NCBI RefSeq assembly: GCF_003725545.1
Contig: NZ_RJLN01000014.1
Span: 1-64,000 of the forward strand
From: Micromonospora solifontis
GTDB lineage: Bacteria; Actinomycetota; Actinomycetes; Mycobacteriales; Micromonosporaceae
DNA: 64,000 bases
Reading direction: 5' to 3'
The notes beneath the pieces were generated by a model. The model had not been told where the DNA came from and did no database searches. It saw nothing but the letters and a program-made list of their open reading frames with translations. Shown here piece by piece: positions 17,082-25,435 of the stretch. Both the position numbers and the translations under genes were made by a program. Each line of letters starts with the position of its first letter. Position 1 is the stretch's first letter.

Positions 17082-17911
17082 CCCGCCTCTGGTCGGCCGG
17101 CCGGCTCACCTACCTGGCGCTGACCCTCACGGCCGTCCTGTCGATCTTCCCGATCTACTGGATGTTCGTGGTCGCCAGCAAGACCAGTGACGCCATGGGC
17201 CAGGTGCCGCCCCCGGTCGTCCCGGGTGGCAACCTCGGCGCCAACATCGCCAAGCTGTTCGACAACACCGACGCGTACTTCCTCACCGGTCTGATCAACT
17301 CGGCGATCGTGGCCGGCACGGTCACCGTCTCGGTGGTCTTCTTCTCCACGCTGGCCGGCTTCGCCTTCGCCAAGCTGCGCTTCCGCGGTCGCAACGCGCT
17401 GCTGCTGGTCATCGTCGCCACCATGATGGTCCCCACCCAGCTCGGCGTCATCCCGCTGTACCTGCTGATGACCAAGCTGAACTGGAACGACCGGCTGCCG
17501 GCGGTGATCGTGCCGGCGCTGGTCACCGGGTTCGGCGTGTTCATGATGCGCCAGTACGCGGGCCAGGCGGTCAGCACCGAGCTGATCGAGGCCGCCCGGA
17601 TGGACGGCTGCAACACCGCGCGGATCTACTGGAACGTGGTGCTGCCGGCGCTGCGCCCGGCCGCCGCGGTGCTCGGCCTGCTCACCTTCATGACCACCTG
17701 GAACGACTTCCTCTGGCCGTACGCGGTGCTGAACGACCCGGAGAACCCGACCGTGCAGTTGTCGCTGCGGGCCCTGTCCGACGGCTACTACCAGGACATG
17801 TCGCAGGTGTTCACCGGAACGGCCATCGCCACCCTTCCCCTGCTGCTGGTGTTCATCGTGTTCGGCCGCCAGATCATCGGCGGCATCATGGAAGGTGCGG
17901 TCAAGGCGTGA
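17078..17911 (+). CDS. Sugar ABC transporter permease (CebG-like)
   Basis: Permease of 277 residues of the MalG/CebG group. The EAA loop is IEAARMDGCNTARIYWNVVL, and an N-terminal helix begins at YLALTLTAVLSIFPIYWMFV. AAGGAGG is eight bases before the ATG. It overlaps the first permease by four bases (ATGA) and the following GH1 gene by four bases (GTGA), so the transport and hydrolysis genes are tightly coupled. Confidence 0.88.
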   Translation: MTRLWSAGRLTYLALTLTAVLSIFPIYWMFVVASKTSDAMGQVPPPVVPGGNLGANIAKLFDNTDAYFLTGLINSAIVAGTVTVSVVFFSTLAGFAFAKLRFRGRNALLLVIVATMMVPTQLGVIPLYLLMTKLNWNDRLPAVIVPALVTGFGVFMMRQYAGQAVSTELIEAARMDGCNTARIYWNVVLPALRPAAAVLGLLTFMTTWNDFLWPYAVLNDPENPTVQLSLRALSDGYYQDMSQVFTGTAIATLPLLLVFIVFGRQIIGGIMEGAVKA

Positions 17912-19287
17912 GCGCGAGGAGTGAGCTTCGATTTCCCGAGGGCTTCGTCTGGGGTGCGGCCACCGCCGCGTACCAGATCGAGGGTGCCGTCCGGGAGGAC
18001 GGTCGCGGCCCGTCCATCTGGGACACCTTCAGCCGTACGCCCGGAAAGGTGTTCCAGGGGCACACCGGCGACATCGCCTGCGACCACTACCACCGCTACC
18101 CCGACGACGTGGCGATGATGGCGGAGCTGGGCCTCCAGGCGTACCGCTTCTCGGTCGCCTGGCCCCGGATCCGGCCCGACGGCACCGGCCCGGTCAACCC
18201 GCGCGGCCTGGACTTCTACGACCGCCTGGTCGACTCCCTGCTGGCCCGGGGCATCGACCCGATCGTCACGCTCTACCACTGGGACCTGCCGCAGGGGCTG
18301 GAGGACCGGGGCGGCTGGACCACCCGGGAGACCGCCGAGCACTTCGCCGACTACGCGGTCGCCGTCCACCAGCGGCTCGGCGACCGGGTCCGCACCTGGA
18401 CCACTCTCAACGAGCCGTGGTGCTCGGCGTACCTCGGGTACGGCAACGGGGTGCACGCGCCGGGCGGGCAGGACGCGGGGGACGCGTTCCGGGCCGTACA
18501 CCATCTGCTGCTCGGCCACGGCCTGGCCACCCTGGCGCTGCGCGCGGCCGGCGTGGAGGTCCTGGGGATCACCCTCAACCTGGCCGACGTGCAGCCGGCG
18601 GACGCCGACAGCCCGGCGGACGCCGCCGCGGTGCGGCTGGTCGACGGGCTGCACAACCGGATCTTCCTGGACCCGCTGACCGGGGCCGGCTACCCGGACG
18701 ACGTGCTGGCGCACGTGAGCCGGCTGGTCGAGCCGGACTTCATCCGGGACGGGGACGAGAAGGTGATCGCCGCGCCGATCGACCTACTCGGGATCAACTA
18801 CTACGCGCCCACCTACGTGGCGGGCCGGGCGGGTGGCGCGGGTGGCAGCGCGTACCCGGGCAGCGCGGGCAGCGTCGAGTTCCTGCCGCCGGTCGGGCCG
18901 CTGACCGACATGGGCTGGATGATCGAGCCGGCCGGTCTCACCCGTCTGCTGGAGCGGGTGGCCGCCGACTACCCGGGCCTGCCGATGATCATCACGGAGA
19001 ACGGCGCGGCCTTCCCGGACAAGGCCGGCACCGAGCGGACCGGGTGGGTGGCCGACACCGACCGGGTCGCCTACCTCGACGGGCACCTGCGCGCGGTGCA
19101 CCAGGCCATCTCCCGTGGGGTCGACCTGCGGGGCTATCTCGTATGGTCATTGCTGGACAACTTCGAATGGGCCGAGGGCTACCGGAAGCGGTTCGGGATC
19201 GTGCACGTCGACTACCTGACCCAGCGGCGCACACCGAAGGAAAGTGCCCGCTGGTACCAGGGGGTGATCTCCCGGAACGGGCTGTGA
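17908..19287 (+). CDS. GH1 family beta-glucosidase
   Basis: Glycoside hydrolase family 1 enzyme of 459 residues, normal length. The acid/base Glu169 is in TTLNEPWCSAYLGY and the nucleophile Glu364 in MIITENGAAF. The N-terminal signature FPEGFVWGAATAAYQIEGAV and the substrate-pocket WSLLDNFEWAEGY are present. No signal peptide, so it hydrolyses imported cellobiose-like sugars in the cytoplasm. The first 19 bases, encoding MSARSE, are a dispersed repeat also found at 48167 and, inverted, near 35012. The conserved protein begins only at LRFPEGF, so the repeat seems to provide the start codon and coupling. Confidence 0.92.
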   Translation: MSARSELRFPEGFVWGAATAAYQIEGAVREDGRGPSIWDTFSRTPGKVFQGHTGDIACDHYHRYPDDVAMMAELGLQAYRFSVAWPRIRPDGTGPVNPRGLDFYDRLVDSLLARGIDPIVTLYHWDLPQGLEDRGGWTTRETAEHFADYAVAVHQRLGDRVRTWTTLNEPWCSAYLGYGNGVHAPGGQDAGDAFRAVHHLLLGHGLATLALRAAGVEVLGITLNLADVQPADADSPADAAAVRLVDGLHNRIFLDPLTGAGYPDDVLAHVSRLVEPDFIRDGDEKVIAAPIDLLGINYYAPTYVAGRAGGAGGSAYPGSAGSVEFLPPVGPLTDMGWMIEPAGLTRLLERVAADYPGLPMIITENGAAFPDKAGTERTGWVADTDRVAYLDGHLRAVHQAISRGVDLRGYLVWSLLDNFEWAEGYRKRFGIVHVDYLTQRRTPKESARWYQGVISRNGL

Positions 19288-19306
19288 CGAGGTGGTGGTA
19301 ACGGGG

Positions 19307-20314
19307 ATGACGACGGCACAACGGCCGACCCTGGAGGCGGTGGCGAAGCGGGCAGGCGTGTCCCGGGCCACGGTCTCCCGGGTGGTCAACGGTTCCACCA
19401 CCGTCGCGGAACCCATCCAGCAGGCGGTGCGCCGGGCGGTGGAGGAGCTGGGGTACGTCCCGAACCTCGCCGCCCGGAGCCTGGTCACCCAACGCACCGA
19501 CTCGGTCGCGCTGGTGATGCCCGAGGCGGCCACCCGGGTCTTCTCCGACGACCAGGTCTTCCCCGGGATCATCCGGGGGGCGGCCCAGGAGCTGGAGGCG
19601 GCGGACAAGCAGCTCGTGCTGATGCTGGCGGGCTCGCCGGCCGGGCACGAGCGGGTCGAGCGGTACACCACCGGCCGGCACGTGGACGGGGTGCTCTTCG
19701 CCTCGCTGCACGGCGAGGACCCGCTCCCGGGCAGGCTGGCCCGGCTCGGCATCCCGGTGGTGTGCAGCGGCCGGCCGCTGGACGGCGCCGAGGTCCCGTA
19801 CGTCGACGTCGACCACGTCGGTGGGGTCACCCGGGCGGTCCGGTACCTCATCGAGAACGGCCGGCGGCGGATCGCCACCATCGCCGGCCCGCAGGACATG
19901 GTCGCCGGCATCGAACGGCTGGAGGGCTACCGGAACACGATCACCGAGGCGGGCCTGCCGGTGCTGGTCGCGTACGGCGACTTCACCCGGGAGTCCGGCA
20001 CGGCGGCGATGCGGCAGCTGCTGGCCGAGCACCCGGACCTGGACGCCGTCTTCGCCGCCTCCGACCTGATGGCACACGCCGCGCTGCGCACCCTGCGGGA
20101 GGCGGGCCGGCGCGTGCCGCAGGACGTGGCGGTGATCGGTTTCGACGACATCGAGACGGCGGCCTACACCGAGCCGCCGCTGACCACCGTCCGGCAGCCC
20201 ATAGTGGAGCTGGGTCGGGCGATGACCCGACAGCTGCTGCGGATCGCCGCGGGCGAGGAGATCGAGCAGGCGCTCATGCTGCCGACCGAACTGGTCGTCC
20301 GCGAATCCGCCTGA
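19307..20314 (+). CDS. LacI-family repressor of the sugar operon
   Basis: LacI/GalR regulator of 335 residues. The N-terminal helix-turn-helix and hinge read LEAVAKRAGVSRATVSRVVN and end with YVPNLAARSL, followed by a periplasmic-binding-protein-like sensor domain (about 65-330). It lies 19 bp after the GH1 gene and is probably co-transcribed, so it represses its own operon through the GAGAGCGCTCTC operators. Start: ATG 19307 gives the family-like N-terminus MTTAQRPTLEAVA; in-frame GTG codons at 19292 and 19295 cannot be excluded. Confidence 0.88.
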   Translation: MTTAQRPTLEAVAKRAGVSRATVSRVVNGSTTVAEPIQQAVRRAVEELGYVPNLAARSLVTQRTDSVALVMPEAATRVFSDDQVFPGIIRGAAQELEAADKQLVLMLAGSPAGHERVERYTTGRHVDGVLFASLHGEDPLPGRLARLGIPVVCSGRPLDGAEVPYVDVDHVGGVTRAVRYLIENGRRRIATIAGPQDMVAGIERLEGYRNTITEAGLPVLVAYGDFTRESGTAAMRQLLAEHPDLDAVFAASDLMAHAALRTLREAGRRVPQDVAVIGFDDIETAAYTEPPLTTVRQPIVELGRAMTRQLLRIAAGEEIEQALMLPTELVVRESA

Positions 20315-20319
20315 CGTGC

Positions 20320-20367
20320 AAGGAGGGGCCCCGGTTGACGCCAGGCGTAGATCCGGGGCCCCTTCCT
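20320..20367. terminator. GGGGCCCC-type hairpin ending the sugar operon
   Basis: AGGAGGGGCCCCGG (20321-20334) pairs with CCGGGGCCCCTTCCT (20353-20367) with one bulge and an 18-nt loop, 6 bp after the lacI-type stop codon. Related hairpins lie at 22723 and 50118. Confidence 0.8.
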
Positions 20368-20469
20368 GACACCCCGCCGCCGGCCGCCAGGGGTCGGCCG
20401 GCCCGTCCCGCCCGTACCGAGGATTAATCCGCTCGCCCGGTGGCGCGGGACGGATCTAGGGTCAGCCGG

Positions 20470-21375
20470 ATGAGCGACGCCCTGATCCGCCCCGCCCGTC
20501 CCGAGGACGCGTCCGCCGTCGTGGCGCTGCGCGCGCTGGTCTACCCGTACCTGGTGCGCGGCGTCGAGTCGACCCGGCGCATGATCGTCCAGCCGCCGCC
20601 CGGCGAGGACTGGGCGGCCTGGGTGGCCGAGGCGGACGGGCGGCTGGTCGGCTGGGTGTCGGCGTACCGCAACTCGCAGACCTCGACCCCGGGGGTGGGC
20701 GAGGTCTCCACCCTGCATGTCGACCCGGCCCACCGGCGCCGGGGCGTCGGCACCGCCCTCCTCGACGCCGCCCTCGGTCACCTGCGGCGGATCGGCGCGA
20801 CCCGGGTGCTCATCCACTGCCGCACCGAATCCCTGCCGTTCGCCCGGCGGCACGGCTTCACGCCCAGCCGCGAGCTGCGCTACTCGGCGCTCGACCTGCG
20901 GCCCGCCCCGCCGATGCCCGAGCCGCCACCGGGCGTACGGCTGCTGCCGGCCGCCGGGGTCGACCCGCGCCGGATCCACCGGGCGGACGCCGAGTCGTCG
21001 TTGGACGAGCCGGGCGACGTCCCCACGGACGTGCTCGGCTACGACCTCTGGCACCACGAGGTGTGGGACAACCCGGGGCTGGACCGGCAGGCCAGCACGG
21101 TCGCCGAGGTGGACGGCGAGGTGGTCGCCCTCAGCCTGGTCAAGCGGGACGGCGACCGGATGTGGTCGGACTTCACCGGCACCGTGCCGGGGCACCGTGG
21201 CCGGGGTCTGGGCCGGCTGACCAAGCAGGCCGCCCTGCACCGCGCCGCCGCCGCGGGGGTACGGATCGCGTACACCTCGAACGACGAGGCGAACGCGCCA
21301 ATGTTGGCGATCAACGCCCGGCTCGGCTACCGGCCGGTGGACAGCCAGTGGTCCTGCCGACGCCGGCTCAGCTGA
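20470..21375 (+). CDS. Tandem-domain GNAT acetyltransferase
   Basis: Protein of 301 residues with two GNAT folds. The N-terminal domain is complete, with the acetyl-CoA loop VDPAHRRRGVGTALLDAAL. The C-terminal domain has GTVPGHRGRGLGRLTKQAAL followed by TSNDEANAPMLAINARLGYR, a typical GNAT end. This layout resembles MshD and Eis-like acyltransferases, but it lacks clear MshD signatures; the true MshD is at 44724. Substrate unknown. TAGGGT ends seven bases before the ATG, suggesting a leaderless transcript. The last 8 bases overlap the convergent macro-domain gene. Confidence 0.82.
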   Translation: MSDALIRPARPEDASAVVALRALVYPYLVRGVESTRRMIVQPPPGEDWAAWVAEADGRLVGWVSAYRNSQTSTPGVGEVSTLHVDPAHRRRGVGTALLDAALGHLRRIGATRVLIHCRTESLPFARRHGFTPSRELRYSALDLRPAPPMPEPPPGVRLLPAAGVDPRRIHRADAESSLDEPGDVPTDVLGYDLWHHEVWDNPGLDRQASTVAEVDGEVVALSLVKRDGDRMWSDFTGTVPGHRGRGLGRLTKQAALHRAAAAGVRIAYTSNDEANAPMLAINARLGYRPVDSQWSCRRRLS

Positions 21376-21886
21376 GCCCGGCGGCGACCCGTACGGCGGT
21401 CGCGTAGGTGTCCGCGCCGAGAAGCACCAGCCGGGCCTCGGCGACGTGCACCGGGTCGGCCCCGTGCAGCACGGTCAACGCCTGATGGACGGCGTCGTCG
21501 ACCGGCCAGCCGTAGACACCGGCGGAGATCAACGGGAAGGCGACGGTCAGCGCGCCCAGCTCGTCGGCGACCGCCAGGCTGTTGGCGTAGCAGGCGCGCA
21601 GCAGCGCGGACCGGTCCTCGCGAGCCGCGAAGACCGGCCCGACGGTGTGGATCACCCAGCGGGCCGGCAGGTCGCCGGCGGTGGTGGCGACCGCCTGGCC
21701 GGTCGGCAGGCCCTTGCCGTAGCGGGAGGCGCGCAGGGTCCGGCACGCCTCGAGGATCGCCGGGCCGCCCCGGCGGTGGATCGCGCCGTCCACCCCACCG
21801 CCACCGAGCAGCGAGGAGTTCGCCGCGTTGACGATCGCGTCGACGGGCTGGGCGGTGATGTCCCCCTCCACCAGCATGATCTCCAT
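21368..21886 (-). CDS. Macro domain O-acetyl-ADP-ribose deacetylase (YmdB-type)
   Basis: Single macro domain of 172 residues. Hallmarks are VEGDITAQPVDAIVNAANSS, GGGGVDGAIHRRGG around the catalytic Asp, the ATTAGDLPARWVIHTVGP strand and the phosphate-loop AFPLISAGVYGWP. It is predicted to bind ADP-ribose and remove O-acetyl or ADP-ribosyl groups. The ATG lies one base after the stop of the EI24-type gene, so the two are co-transcribed. Confidence 0.9.
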   Translation of the reverse strand: MEIMLVEGDITAQPVDAIVNAANSSLLGGGGVDGAIHRRGGPAILEACRTLRASRYGKGLPTGQAVATTAGDLPARWVIHTVGPVFAAREDRSALLRACYANSLAVADELGALTVAFPLISAGVYGWPVDDAVHQALTVLHGADPVHVAEARLVLLGADTYATAVRVAAGLS

Positions 21887-21887
21887 G

Positions 21888-22679
21888 TCACCCCTCCTCG
21901 ACGGGCTGCCCGAGCGACCGGCGGGCCAGCAGGGTGGCCCCGGCGACGGCGGCCGGCATGACCAGCACCGCGCCGAGCGGGATCAGGAAGCAGACGAAGA
22001 CCGCGACCCCGAAGCCGAGGGTGGTCGGCCGGTCCGCCTTCAGTATCGACCGGCGGTCCGGCAGCCGCATGCCGCGCCGGTAGAAGGGCGCACCGGCCAG
22101 CTCCAGGGCGAGGAACCAGCCACCCACCAGCGCGCCGACCACCGGGACCACCGTCTGGCCCACCACCGGGAGGAAGCCGGCCGCGAAGAGGGGTACGCCG
22201 ACCAGCGCGGAGATCGCCACCAGCCGCAGCGAGTCGACGATGCTGCGCCGCAGCGACGCCCAGAACGGCACGTCGACCGCGCCGGGCGTGCCGCCCAGCC
22301 GGTCCTCCACCCGCTCGGAGATCTTCTCGTAGAACGGGTCGCCGATGGCCAGGGTCACCGCGGTGAAGGTGAGCACCCCGAGCAGCCCGGCCAGTCCCAC
22401 GACGGCCAGCCCGGCGACCACCCGGACCAGTCCCCGCCAGGTCCCGGACCAGTCGTCCGCGAACGGGGTGACCAGCACGGCCAGATCGTCCACGAAGTAC
22501 AGCAGGGTGGCGAAGGCGGCGACGAAGAGCGCCCCGGAGATCAACGCCGGCACGATCCCCAGCAGCATCAGCCCAGGGCTGCGGACGTACAGGGCGAAGC
22601 CGCGCAGCAGCAGGCCGGCGCCGGCGACGAAGCGGGTGAGGGCGCCGGTCACGGGCGCGGCGAGGCGGGGTGCGTCCAC
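21888..22679 (-). CDS. EI24/CysZ-type membrane protein
   Basis: Membrane protein of 263 residues of the EI24/CysZ family with about six hydrophobic segments (near 30-55, 70-105, 150-175 and 225-250). The family block FLPVVGQTVVPVVGALVGGWF and the short RRGMRLPDRRSILKADRPTT loop are present. CysZ relatives move sulfate, but for the actinobacterial branch the role is unproven. The GTG at 22679 is chosen because TAGGCT ends eight bases upstream. It is co-transcribed with the macro-domain gene. Confidence 0.78.
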   Translation of the reverse strand: MDAPRLAAPVTGALTRFVAGAGLLLRGFALYVRSPGLMLLGIVPALISGALFVAAFATLLYFVDDLAVLVTPFADDWSGTWRGLVRVVAGLAVVGLAGLLGVLTFTAVTLAIGDPFYEKISERVEDRLGGTPGAVDVPFWASLRRSIVDSLRLVAISALVGVPLFAAGFLPVVGQTVVPVVGALVGGWFLALELAGAPFYRRGMRLPDRRSILKADRPTTLGFGVAVFVCFLIPLGAVLVMPAAVAGATLLARRSLGQPVEEG

Positions 22680-22722
22680 GACCGGACAGCCTAGTGGCAG
22701 ACCGCATCCCACCCGGTCAGCC

Positions 22723-22776
22723 CTGTTAGGAGGGGCCCCCTTTACTACCGGAGGCGTTAACAGGGGGCCCTTCCTT
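22723..22776. repeat. GGGGCCCC-type hairpin between divergent genes
   Basis: AGGAGGGGCCCCC (22728-22740) pairs with GGGGGCCCTTCCT (22763-22775). Here the hairpin sits between two divergent genes, 14 bp before the WYL gene start, so it cannot be a simple terminator for either. It is the same type of element as those at 20320 and 50118. Confidence 0.65.
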
Positions 22777-22789
22777 ACACAATGGGCGG

Positions 22790-23779
22790 GTGCGTGCGTC
22801 CCGGCTGATCTCGTTGCTCCTGCTGCTGCAGGCGCGGGAGACGATGACCGCGGCCGAGCTGGCCCGCGAGCTGGAGGTCTCCGAACGCACCGTCTACCGG
22901 GACGTGCTGGCGCTCTCCGCGGCCGGGGTGCCGGTGTACGCGGACCGGGGCCGGGCCGGCGGCTACCGCCTGCTCGGCGGCTACCGGACCCGGCTGACCG
23001 GGCTGACCCGGGACGAGGCGGAGGCGCTCTTCCTGGCCGGGCTGCCCGGCCCGGCCGGCGACATGGGCCTGGCCGACGCGGTGGCCGCCGCCGAGCTGAA
23101 GGTGCTCGCCGCGCTGCCGCCGAGCCTGCGGGACGCGCCCGCCCGCACCGGTCAGCGGTTCCACCTGGACGTACCGGGCTGGTTCCGCGAGTCGACCCCG
23201 CCCCCGTGGCTGGCCGAGCTGGCCCGCGCGGTCTGGCGGGACCGGGTGGTCGAGCTGCGCTACCGGCGCGGCGAGCGGGAGGTGACCCGCACGGTGCAGC
23301 CGTACGGGCTGGTGCTGAAGAGCGGGGTCTGGTATCTGGTCGGCCGGGTCGGCGACGGGCACCGGACCTACCGGGTGGACCGGGTGGTCGGCGTCGAGAC
23401 CGGCGCGGAGACCTTCGACCGGGACGAGGGCTTCGACCTGGGCGCGTACTGGCGGGAGCAGGCGGTGTCGTTCCTGCGCAGCATGCTGCGCGCCGAGGTC
23501 ACCGTCCGGCTCAGCCCCGCCGGCCTGCGCGCGCTCCGGCACGTGGCCGAGGCCCCCTTCGCGTACGAGGAGGCGGTGGCCGGGGCGGGCGAACCCGACG
23601 GGCAGGGGTGGGTGGTGACCCGGCTGCCCGTCGAGTCCGTCCCGGTGGCGTACGACGTGCTGCTCCGGCTCGGGCCGGAGGTCGAGGTGCTGGACCCGCC
23701 GGAGCTGCGGGCGCGGTTCGCCGAGGCGGCCCGGCGCGCGGCGGCGCGCTACGGGTTCGGGCCGGAGGGTCAGCGGTAG
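22790..23779 (+). CDS. YafY-type transcriptional regulator (HTH + WYL)
   Basis: Regulator of 329 residues. The N-terminal winged helix is AAELARELEVSERTVYRDVLALSAAGVPVY with the following GGYRLLGGY wing. The central WYL domain (about 135-215) reads PYGLVLKSGVWYLVGRV...TYRVDRVVGVE, and a WCX C-terminal extension follows. WYL domains bind nucleic acid or small ligands. It is convergent with the SDR gene and overlaps it by 10 bp. No operator was recognised. The GTG at 22790 is the only good start close to the HTH. Confidence 0.87.
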   Translation: MRASRLISLLLLLQARETMTAAELARELEVSERTVYRDVLALSAAGVPVYADRGRAGGYRLLGGYRTRLTGLTRDEAEALFLAGLPGPAGDMGLADAVAAAELKVLAALPPSLRDAPARTGQRFHLDVPGWFRESTPPPWLAELARAVWRDRVVELRYRRGEREVTRTVQPYGLVLKSGVWYLVGRVGDGHRTYRVDRVVGVETGAETFDRDEGFDLGAYWREQAVSFLRSMLRAEVTVRLSPAGLRALRHVAEAPFAYEEAVAGAGEPDGQGWVVTRLPVESVPVAYDVLLRLGPEVEVLDPPELRARFAEAARRAAARYGFGPEGQR

Positions 23780-24684
23780 CCCTTGTCGTCCGCCGGCTTG
23801 CCGGGCTTGATCACCTCTTCGTGATAGCGGAAGAAGTGCGGGCGGGTGCCGTCCAGGTCGGTGAAGCCGTACACCTGGGCCAGGCTGCCGGCGTCGACGG
23901 ACTCGCCGTTCCAGCGGGCCCGGTCCGGGTCGGCGGCCAGGGCGGCCACCGCGCGCCCGACGAAGGCCGGCGTCTCCGACATGAGGAAGTTCGGGTCCTT
24001 CGCCGCGCCGTCGCGCCAGTTGGCCTCGGTGACCCCGAAGTGCTCCAGCATCGCCTCCGAGCGCAGCCAGCCCGGGGTGAGCGCGACCGCGGTGCACCCG
24101 TGCGGCGCCAGTTCGTGCGCCTGGGTGAAGGCGAGCCGGTTCACCGACACCTTGGCCAGGTCGTAGAAGACCGAGAGCCGGTAGTTGTCGTCGTTGTACG
24201 CCTTGGTGCCGTCACCGACCTCGACGACCAGACCGCCCAGGTGGCGGATCAGCAACGGCAGCGCGTAGTGGCTGGTGATGATGTGGGTGTCCACGGCCAG
24301 CCGCAGGGTGCGGAAGCCGGCGTCGAGGGGTTGCTCCCAGACCGGCTTCTCCCAGGTGATCAGCGGGTCGGCGCCCCAGATGTCGTTGACCAGCACGTCG
24401 AGCCGGCCCTGCTCGGTGTCGATCCGCTCGACCAGGCGGCGTACCTGGTCCCGGTCGAGGTGGTCGACCGCGACCGCGATCCCGGTGCCGCCGGCCGCGG
24501 TGACCAGCTCGGCGGTCTCCTCGATGGTCTCCGGCCGGTCGAGTTCCGAGCGGCGCTCGCGGGTGGTCCGGCCGGTGGCGTAGACGGTGGCCCCGGCGGC
24601 GCCGAGCTGGACGGCGATCTGCCGGCCGGCGCCCCGGGTCGCCCCGGCGACGAGCGCGATCTTTCCTGTCAGCGGTTTCGTCAT
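23770..24684 (-). CDS. Short-chain dehydrogenase/reductase
   Basis: SDR of 304 residues, longer than the classical 250. The cofactor motif is GATRGAGRQIA, followed by TGRTTRERRSELDRPETIEE. The NNAG site is replaced by VNDIWG, and the active-site region is SVFYDLAKVSVNRLA (Tyr-x3-Lys). These variations and a long C-terminus match a DHRS1-like SDR subgroup. The substrate is unknown. ATG 24684 has a GAGGGTGG ribosome site upstream. Confidence 0.8.
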   Translation of the reverse strand: MTKPLTGKIALVAGATRGAGRQIAVQLGAAGATVYATGRTTRERRSELDRPETIEETAELVTAAGGTGIAVAVDHLDRDQVRRLVERIDTEQGRLDVLVNDIWGADPLITWEKPVWEQPLDAGFRTLRLAVDTHIITSHYALPLLIRHLGGLVVEVGDGTKAYNDDNYRLSVFYDLAKVSVNRLAFTQAHELAPHGCTAVALTPGWLRSEAMLEHFGVTEANWRDGAAKDPNFLMSETPAFVGRAVAALAADPDRARWNGESVDAGSLAQVYGFTDLDGTRPHFFRYHEEVIKPGKPADDKGYR

Positions 24685-24752
24685 GCCACCCACCCTCGCA
24701 CCGATACCTGACAGCCCAAGTCCGGTTTTCCGGGTGATCCGGATCCGCCATC

Positions 24753-25433
24753 ATGAGCGGCATGCACCTGCTGCTCTCCGGGATCGTCGGTTCGGTCGCG
24801 TACGGGCTGGCCGGCCCCGGGTCGGACGTGGACCGGATCGGCGTCTTCGCCGCGCCCACCGTGGCCTTCCACGGCCTGCACCCGCCGCGCGAGTCGGTGG
24901 TCACCACCGACCCGGACGTCACCCTGCACGAGGCGAGGAAGTACGCCCTCCTGGCGCTGAGCGGCAACCCGACCGCCACCGAGCTGATGTGGCTGCCCGA
25001 CGACTGCTACGAGACCCGCACCGAATTCGGCGAGCGGCTGATCGCCATCCGTTCGGCCTTCCTCAGCGCGCCCCGGGTCCGCGACGCCTACCTCGGCTAC
25101 GCCACCCAGCAGTTCCGCAAACTGACGACACGCGACTCCTCGACCGGCGGCCGGCGGCGTTCCGCGAAGCACGCCCGGCACCTGGCCCGGCTGCTGCACC
25201 AGGGGCGGGTGCTCTACGCCACCGGGGTGCTGGAGATCCGGCTGGCCGACCCGGAGTGGTTCCGGGCGTTCGGTGAGCGGGTCGCGGGCGGCGCGCTGGA
25301 CGAGGCGGAGGCGCTGGTCGCCGCGGCCGGGCGGGACTTCGACCGGATCCGCACCCCGCTGCCGGACGGGCCGGACGAGGAGACCGTGGAGCGGTGGCTG
25401 CTCGACGTCCGGGCCGCCCACCTGCCCGGTTGA
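24753..25433 (+). CDS. RlaP-family nucleotidyltransferase (RNA repair type, COG3541)
   Basis: Pol-beta-fold nucleotidyltransferase of 226 residues. The catalytic GS signature reads GSVAYGLAGPGSDVDRIGVF, with the two metal-binding Asp residues in SDVD. The C-terminal helical part has ARKYALLALSGNPTATELMW and KHARHLARLLHQGRVLYATG, typical of the RlaP/COG3541 family, which is predicted to add nucleotides during RNA repair. Residues 120-140 are a basic stretch (GGRRRSAKH). ATG 24753 and an in-frame ATG at 24762 are both possible. It ends 3 bp from the convergent alanyl-tRNA editing gene. Confidence 0.75.
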   Translation: MSGMHLLLSGIVGSVAYGLAGPGSDVDRIGVFAAPTVAFHGLHPPRESVVTTDPDVTLHEARKYALLALSGNPTATELMWLPDDCYETRTEFGERLIAIRSAFLSAPRVRDAYLGYATQQFRKLTTRDSSTGGRRRSAKHARHLARLLHQGRVLYATGVLEIRLADPEWFRAFGERVAGGALDEAEALVAAAGRDFDRIRTPLPDGPDEETVERWLLDVRAAHLPG

Positions 25434-25435
25434 GT

